A program made the translations under genes and the position numbers. From Zygnema cylindricum (Eukaryota > Streptophyta > Zygnematophyceae > Zygnematales > Zygnemataceae), in contig JBBHKE010001737.1 of NCBI GenBank assembly GCA_037447655.1, positions 93,572 through 143,550 on the forward strand: a DNA stretch of 49,979 nt. Direction: 5' to 3'. Shown here piece after piece: positions 44,118 to 49,979 of the stretch (the stretch's first letter is position 1; each line of letters opens with the position of its first letter). Under the pieces are notes generated by a model. That model searched no databases and was not told the DNA's origin. It worked only from the letters and a program-made list of their open reading frames with translations.

Positions 44118-45075
44118 TCCCTTGGTCCGCACCTGAAGCCTCGGGATCGGTGGGTTTTGATGGCTAGAGCCCCTTGGACGGTGGAACTTTTGGTGTTGCA
44201 CGAGGAGGCCCTCCGGTTAAGGTTATAAGCATGTGGAAGGAAGGGTTCCTCCTTGGGAAAAGGAGTGAATCTACCTTTACTGTCACGATGGTCGCACCTC
44301 TTCCCCTTCCATGGATCGGGTAATTCCCTTCGTTGGTTCCCTCTTCGAGCGGGATCGAGAGGTGGTGCGTCCCCTAGATGGCCTATTGGTAGAGGCGTCC
44401 TGAAAGGAAGACTGCAATGGAGGGAATTTTGGTGCTCTCCGAGGTTGATTCTGTTCCCACTGTAAGGAACTACTCTCTGAGGAATTGCTCAAAATTTCCA
44501 CCACCCCTCTCACTGGTCGAACCACCCGAGCTTGATCTGTCCAGGCCACCCTTTGAACCAACTCTTGCTTCAACTTCAACTCATGGAGATCATGCAAGGC
44601 AAGGAGTTCGTTACGACCAAACGTAGAGGATTTGCTAAAACCGCAAGGTCTATAGGAATTTATGCCCTGGGAATCTTAGATCGAGTATGGAATCCAACCT
44701 CTGGAAGATGGCCAGGGACATGCTCCTTATGGGCAATCCTCTTTTGTCGGGAAGTTGGGGACACTTTCCTCTTCTCCTCAGCTTTGACCCGAGCAGCCTC
44801 GGCCAAGGATGGGAACTGTTCAGGTGTGAGAATTGAAGGAGGCAGAGGAACGGTTACCTTGGGCGGCCCTTTAGGTGGAGACTAAAACATAGGGGCCCCC
44901 TGGACTGATTCATTGCGCTTGGGAGAACCCCCCCCCCAGGTGCGGACCCCTCCTGACTACCTTTCTCTTTGGGCTTGAGAACCCCCCCAAGTTGCGGACC
45001 CCTTCGACTACCTTTCTCTTTGGGCTTGAGACCAGAGGTTCCCCTATCTTAAGCCTCTCCTCCCCCCATCGGATG
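44118..45075 (-). pseudogene. G2 gag, N-terminal part
   Basis: Starts at ATG 45069 (MGGEA, then TAA). Degraded to about 44600, then HDLHELKLKQELVQRVAWTD, VVEILSNSSESSSLQWEQN, DASTNRPSRGRTTSRS (44597-44283), colinear with 26451-27050 of G4 and 41044-40601 of G3. A tandem repeat of a 44-base unit (AACCCCCCC...TTTGGGCTTGAGA) lies near 44935-45030. Confidence 0.75.
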
Positions 45076-45196
45076 ATGGCACCTAAAAAGAGTAAGCAAT
45101 ATATTATGGAAATACTAACTTCTTTCCACAAAGAGAGATTCCAAAGTCTAAGCTCTATCTCCTCTAATCCGAGTAGACAGGGTGCTTTTCAGTATT

Positions 45197-45207
45197 GTAC
45201 TGATCCA
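45197..45207 (-). promoter_or_regulatory. G2 candidate primer-binding site
   Basis: Minus-strand TGGATCAGTAC between A1 and the leader. The same decamer GATCAGTAC stands at the A2|B2 junction of G1. Confidence 0.5.
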
Positions 45208-46353
45208 CTTGAAGTTCGCCAAATGTGTCCTCAAAACCAACTGTTCTGGTACCAAAGGACCACAGCCAAAGCCAAAAAAGACTACCAAAGAGGACCAAAT
45301 AAACTTCCACTCAGAAAAAACGAAAATAAAAAGAATCAGCTGTTTTAGATTTAACTGTAATACTTTGCCCCAGAAAATGGAATAAAAGATAGATTTAATT
45401 ATGATAGTAAAGAAAGCTGAACATACCCCGGAAAGCCAAGCGGACAGAAAGAGAAGACAAAATATTTCCTGATGGCACCGATGACAGGTACAATCCTCCT
45501 TCACACCTCGATTTCCGCAGATTGGAACCTGCTGGACTCTTTTCAGTTTCAATGGCAAAAGTCAAGGTCGCCCAAAAGAATGACACTGCCAACTAAGCAC
45601 CCGAACTACGACCTCTAAACAAGACAAATCCAAAGCAAGATAGCAATAGAGTCAAACACTCAAGCAAGACAAAGATTCTCCAACAGAACGTTTGTTTGAA
45701 ATTTTCTGAGTGTTTTCACCAAAGACAGTATTGAAAAACACCCCATCTCTTTCGACCCCAAGTGCCTTATTCAACCAAGTTTGCCAACTTTCCAATCAGA
45801 AAGTCAAAGCAATGTAAGGAACCAATCAGCTGAAAGCAAATGCGATCGAACTGACATAAGACAAACTAAGTTGTACTACGCTTAGGGCAAAGAGTTGTAC
45901 TTGTAGTTACGGCTAGATCCGCGGAAAAAAGTCAATATTTGTTCCATTTCGATAAGACAAAGTACTGAAAATGACTCATAAACGCCAGACTTTAACCTGA
46001 TATAATTAATGGACAAAGAGTCCGTTGGACCTGAACTAAATTCCTACTGACATAAGGTAGCCAAATCTGAATAACTATCCGAAAAGTTACGTGGCGTTTA
46101 TCAAGGTACCCCCCACAAGAACAAGTGGCAACTGGTCGCATATCACAGAATTATAAGTTTTGAAGCGTAATAACTGTGTCTTTCGGCCTCCGTTAGGCGC
46201 GAAATAAAGTGCGTTCTGCTCAGTTTAGGGAATACCAAAATCTTTTCCAGTCTAGTGTATTTCATTCTCCATACTATGATGATCGTACGGGTAGGAAGAG
46301 GTTGAAGATTATCGGTACAAAAAGGTGTAACGAAAACGCACACATGTTTGACA
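45208..46353 (-). repeat. G2 repeat A1 (left end)
   Basis: Minus strand, TGTCAAACATGTGTGCG at 46353 to ACTTCAAG before the PBS. It is homologous to the other A repeats. The sequence beyond 46353 is copia RT (C4), which fixes the end of G2. No gene is seen in it. Confidence 0.85.
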
Positions 46354-47201
46354 CATCAACCAAAAATGTATGTAAAAAAAAGGAAGGAGAAACAAGTATG
46401 TAAATTGATTTAGTCTTTGTATAGGCTCAAACAATCCCCAAGACAATGGAACCTGAAGTTGGATGAATTCCTAACTGGACCAGGCTTTAAAAGAATTAGT
46501 TTAGATCATTATGTTTATGTTATGCAGGGTGAAGATGGACTAATCTATATTGCTGTATATAAAGATGATCTGCTGCTTATCAGCAAATCTATAAATGAAA
46601 TAAACCATATTAAGAAGCCTTAAAATCCAGATTTTAAGATGAAAGACCTCGGTGAGGCTAACTATATCTTAGGGATACAAGTAGTGAGAGATATAAACAA
46701 AAAATAGATAATGTTAATTCAAAAGAAGGCTATAGGTTCCATGCCAGAAAAGTTTGAAATGAAAGAAGTTAAACGATAAGTAACTCTTATAGAATTTAGG
46801 CATAAATTAGAGGGAAGTGACTCTGATTCAGGTATCTTAATCAGTGACAGTTTAGAGTTAGGGCAGGAGGATTTTATAGCTTCAAAACCATACAGGCAGG
46901 TAGTTGGTAGCCTCATTTATTTTATGAACTGTACGAGGCCTGATATTGCAGCTGCTGTTGGTGCTTTAAGTAGAAATCTTCAAAATCCAAAAAAGGCAGA
47001 ATGGGAAGCTGCAAAAGGAGTTCTAAGATACCTGGGAGGAACTCGGAACCTCAAACTTGTCGTTGGAGGAGGAGAAGTAATACTATACACCTAGAGCGTT
47101 GGTAGCTATGGTGACATGCCTAGCAAAAAATCAACTACCGGATTCGTTTTGCAGATTGGAAATAGAACCTGCTGCTGCAGCAGCAAACTAAACTTCAGAA
47201 G
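46354..47201 (+). pseudogene. C4 copia reverse transcriptase and RNase H remnant
   Basis: Begins at the G2 insertion point. LYRLKQSPRQWNLKLDEFLTG, then YIAVYKDDLLLISKS, where the YVDD active site reads YKDD, and further KDLGEANYILGIQV, YRQVVGSLIYFMNCTRPDI, WEAAKGVLRYLGGTRNL and SYGDMPSKKSTTGFVLQIG. It stops in mid RNase H at the next LTR (47202). Stops at 46621-46623 and several others. Related to C2; the left half is absent. Confidence 0.88.
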
Positions 47202-48236
47202 TGTAGAAATAAAAGGTTATTTTAGTATTTTCTAGGTTTTGCAAAATGCATAAAAGAAGCCAAGGCAGTCTGCCTCTAACTTCTCTCTTCGGCTCCTACA
47301 CTTGTTGTGTAAAAGGTTGAAGGTTGAAGAGGGAGCTAGAGCCATGGCTGCCTATGCTGATTAGAGATAGAGTTACGGGTTATAGATTTTGGTAGATTTA
47401 CCAAAATAGAAATTGACGGACCCTGGATTTGAACCTGGTACCTACCGTCCGTCAACATAGCCGATAGCCTTAGCTAGTTAGTCTGGCATCATGGTTGGAC
47501 ATATAGGGTTTCTTAATTATTTAAATGTTAACACGTAGCCTATTTTCATTCAACGGAATATTCAGACATAGATACAGTTGTAATGTACGGCCACGGAACA
47601 TCCGAAACGGATACTGCGCATTTTGTTCCGAAGGCGAAACAAATAGTGCGCAAGTGTTTATGACGGCCACGATTGTAATCCGACTTCATCGGACGGCCAC
47701 GAAGCATGCCGAGATCACGGAATGAGTTTCCGGCGGTTTATGGTCGACGTCACATCAATTGCCACGTGGCACAATCACATTGGATTTCGGCATCTCCGAG
47801 GATTCCGGGAACGAATCCAAAAATGACATGTGTCGACTTGTTGGCCATGTTGTACAATGGCCGTACACAAAGTACATCGACACATGTACCTTTATGTACG
47901 ATACACTCTTTGGATTGGTGCCGTACTTCAGTAGATAGAGTTTTAGAGAGAGATAGGACTTAGAAACTTTTGATAGATTAGACCATCTCTCCTAGAGAGC
48001 TCTTGTACAAAAGGTCAACTTTGACTCTTCATAACTTACTGCTCAGGGGAGAAAATTCAGAGATTTTTTTTAATATAGACTGAAGGGAGTCTTCCCTTTA
48101 CAGGGGTGAAGGTGGTCAGAGTTTTTGTCTGCTAGGGTGGCAGTTATTCTTGCTGAAACACAAAGTGGTCAGGGTTATCCTAGAGGCTTCCTGTGAGCTG
48201 CCTACTTTGAGGTCCTATGGAGGTCTCAGAGTTTCA
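47202..48236 (+). repeat. Copia LTR of the C1 family
   Basis: TGTAGAAATAAAAGG to GAGTTTCA, aligned with the C1 LTR throughout (GTATTTTCTAGG, AGAGCCATGGCTGCC, AAATTCAGAGATT). It interrupts C4 in RNase H. The next 250 bases (48237-48490) are LTR-like or leader-like and contain TTATATGCCCACCC, similar to the stretch behind the C3 LTR, so it may be the 5' LTR of the gag that follows. Confidence 0.75.
47405..47495 (-). other. tRNA-like segment inside the 47202 LTR (antisense)
   Basis: Minus-strand box B-like GGTTCAAATCC (47425-47435) enclosed by a perfect 9-bp stem, TTGACGGAC (47413-47421) with GTCCGTCAA (47446-47454), and a box A-like TAGCTAAGGCTATCGG beyond. The stem bases differ from those of the C1 copy, yet pairing is kept. 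Confidence 0.5.
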
Positions 48237-48571
48237 AGTCTTTTCAATTATACTTCCTAAACTGTTATAATAAAATCTAGGGATATATGAAAACCTATCT
48301 CTATGGTATGGATGTGAATGTTATTCCCCACTTTGTCTTCTAGTGCTATCTTGCTTATTCATGTGACTCATTTGACCCCTATCCGTGATATCTGCGCTAA
48401 AGTATATAGGTTCGTGGCTGCTAGGCTTGCTCTGATCGCTCGATTTCCCTACCAAAGTGATAAGTTATATGCCCACCCTTAGGGGGGCCAAGTGAGTTCG
48501 GAAATGTAGTTAGCCAAAGGAAAAACGACCATATCACAGAGGCCGGCAAGGGAGGAGCCGAGTCGGGAAAC

Positions 48572-49215
48572 ATGTCCCGACATGAGATCCTTGTAACAGA
48601 AACAGGCGATCATAAATCAGAATTGGACATCATTAAAGGAGGTAGCCTTGAGGAAGAGCCTCAAGGATCAAGAAAACACAAGCAGAGATCACAAACATCC
48701 ACGGGATCCCTCAAAGACAGGATCGAGGCTATGCGAGCAGTCACAACGGCCTCATACCCAAAAGGGATGGATATCAGAGCATACAGCTCTCATTTCAACA
48801 GCTTGCTAGTCAACGTCCAGAAATCAAACACAGATATCCCAACAACATCAAAAATTTCACTGTTACTCTTGTCCTTACCGAAAAGGTTATCAAATACCCT
48901 TACCTGGTTGGAGAATAATGAGTCATCAGAGTGGAATTAGGAGGAGGTCGTGGAGGATTTGCTGCGACAAGAAGACTTCACAGAAGTGATGGTGCCCTGA
49001 AAGGACTCAAAGGTGGAGCCAATTGTTCAACAACCACCGTTGCAAGCGGAGAACCGGCAGTGGTAGTGGAAGTAGACATGAAAAACAACAGAAACTATCA
49101 AACACCTACTCAAAAGCCAACTTAGAATTGACACAAAATATGACTCAGAAAGCCAATATGCTTCAAATTCGCCACAATGATACAAAATACAGTAAACTGA
49201 TGTTGTTCTGAGACA
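48572..49215 (+). pseudogene. C5 copia-type gag fragment
   Basis: Frame from ATG 48572: SRHEILVTETGDHKSEL, KDRIEAMRAVTTASYPKGMD, YSSHFNSLLVNVQKS, TDIPTTSKISLLLLSLP and LTWLENNESSEWN to TAG (48938-48940). Then, shifted, VVEDLLRQEDFTEVM and QPPLQAENRQ. The layout resembles UBN2-type copia gag. I find no intact zinc knuckle; the sequence decays by about 49215. The segment from 49027 is shared in inverted form with 4855-5033. Confidence 0.6.
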
Positions 49216-49979
49216 ACAGCCGGAACCGAAGACGATGAGGATGCCGGTGTAGTCATCTCGGAACCAAACCAAGCAAGAAACTTTCACAAAAACTGGTCTA
49301 AAAAACAGCAACTTCAACAGTTGATAAAACCAAAATCAGAGACATAATATCTCTGAAAATCTACCACAGTGTAGATAATATCAGGATGAACATACACACA
49401 AAATTACAAGTAATTCTGCCAACAGATCTGTGAGATATCCACAGATGAAAATGCCAAAAACAGGCTGTACAGTTTTTGACTACAAAATGTTCATACCTTC
49501 AAAGTTATCTAAGTCCTACTAATATACACCGAAGCCTATGCTGCTGAACGTACGGAGGCATACCAGCCGTACAATAAATACCTGCGGCTCGAACCGAACA
49601 AGGTACGTCATACAAAAAGATTCCTTTACTAATCAACTAACCACACAAAGACAAAAATCTACTTAACTAGATATTTACAAAGGAGTAGGATTCTATATGC
49701 CACGTCATTTGTCGTGTATGTGGCTCACACGGACCAGCATTTGTCGGCGGTCTCCCTCAGCCGCGTACATATCACATTCGGCACCGTAGACAAATCTCCA
49801 TGTGCCATTTTGTCCTCAAGTGTATCTATGCACAAACAATCGGATATTCTGGAGTGTCCTCTTTCTTGTAGTGACTTGTGTCTCGGGAGTGTATACAAAG
49901 GTGTACTCCCTACCGATCTAGTGGAACATCAATTCTGGTGTGTGATGAAACGAACTTACAACCAAACATATGCTAATTC
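49216..49979. other. Unassigned stretch at the right edge
   Basis: No frame with recognisable motifs on either strand, no LTR boundary I can prove. It is probably further retroelement sequence, given the surroundings. Confidence 0.4.

Larger units (their letters stand above)
15998..46353 (-). mobile_element. G2: oldest gypsy-type element, split by G3 and a solo LTR; 3' half missing
   Basis: Two pieces: 46353-42851 (A1, PBS, gag start) and 19926-15998 (rest of gag, protease). G3 lies between them at the gag site GATCCCGAGG/CGCC, which is intact in G3's own gag near 40570. A copia solo LTR interrupts the first piece. G1 is inserted behind the protease at 15997/15998; the methyltransferase-to-integrase half is absent. 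The 5' end TGTCAAAC (46353) abuts copia RT sequence of C4. Confidence 0.8.

Noticed and set aside
8946-46353. DIRS/Ngaro-type tyrosine-recombinase element, because of the split repeats
   Set aside because: All copies have an HHCC zinc domain and DDE integrase core behind RNase H, and G4 has a target duplication. No tyrosine-recombinase motif was seen.
49216-49979. Further copia coding sequence or an LTR
   Set aside because: No motif or boundary I could support on either strand.

Overview
The window is a nested pile of decayed LTR-type retrotransposons in what looks like a plant or streptophyte-alga genome. I see no host gene. The host guess is an inference. It rests on the pairing of Ty1/copia and Ty3/gypsy elements, large intergenic-type TE nesting, and CAG-to-TAG decay that suggests CHG methylation. 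Every coding region has stops or frameshifts, so most are called pseudogenes.

Layout, left to right. 1-3505: copia element C1 (+), integrase tail to RNase H plus 3' LTR, inserted into copia C2 (RNase H tail 3508-3982, LTR from 4006). 4855-5033: a fragment shared in inverted form with 49027-49317. 5034-8945: copia C3 (-) with gag, protease, integrase, the start of RT, and one LTR. 8946-46353: four members of one Ty3/gypsy-like family, nested in each other. G2 (-) is the oldest; its start sits in copia C4 at 46353/46354. G3 (-, 19927-42850) is inserted in the gag of G2, and G1 (+, right end 15997) is inserted behind the protease of G2. G4 (+, 25042-35278) is inserted in G3 with a perfect 4-bp target duplication. 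A copia solo LTR (about 42985-44117) also sits in G2. 46354-47201: RT/RNase H remnant of C4. 47202-48236: another copia LTR. 48572-49215: a copia-type gag (C5). 49216-49979: nothing I can assign.

The gypsy family is the exciting part. Its gene order is gag (two CCHC knuckles), aspartic protease, a DNMT3-like cytosine-5 DNA methyltransferase, reverse transcriptase, RNase H, DDE integrase and a C-terminal PHD finger. Gypsy elements carrying DNA methyltransferases are, as I recall, known from charophytes and dinoflagellates (de Mendoza et al. 2018, Nature Communications). I know of no description of the following combination: a PHD finger on the integrase, and terminal repeats arranged as split direct repeats (A1 - genes - B1-A2-B2). 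That layout is known from tyrosine-recombinase retroelements such as Ngaro/PAT, yet here it goes with a DDE integrase. The B|A junction is an inverted repeat (GCTCGACA-2 nt-TGTCAAGC), and the integrated ends are exactly its halves (TGTCAAGC...GCTCGACA). The simplest model is that a two-LTR circle or concatemer is opened at a palindrome inside the repeat instead of at the ends next to PPT and PBS.

The insertion order inferred from interruptions is C4, then G2, then G3 and G1, then G4 into G3. The 5' half of G1, the 3' half of G2 and the left half of C4 are missing from the window, probably through a deletion associated with C3.
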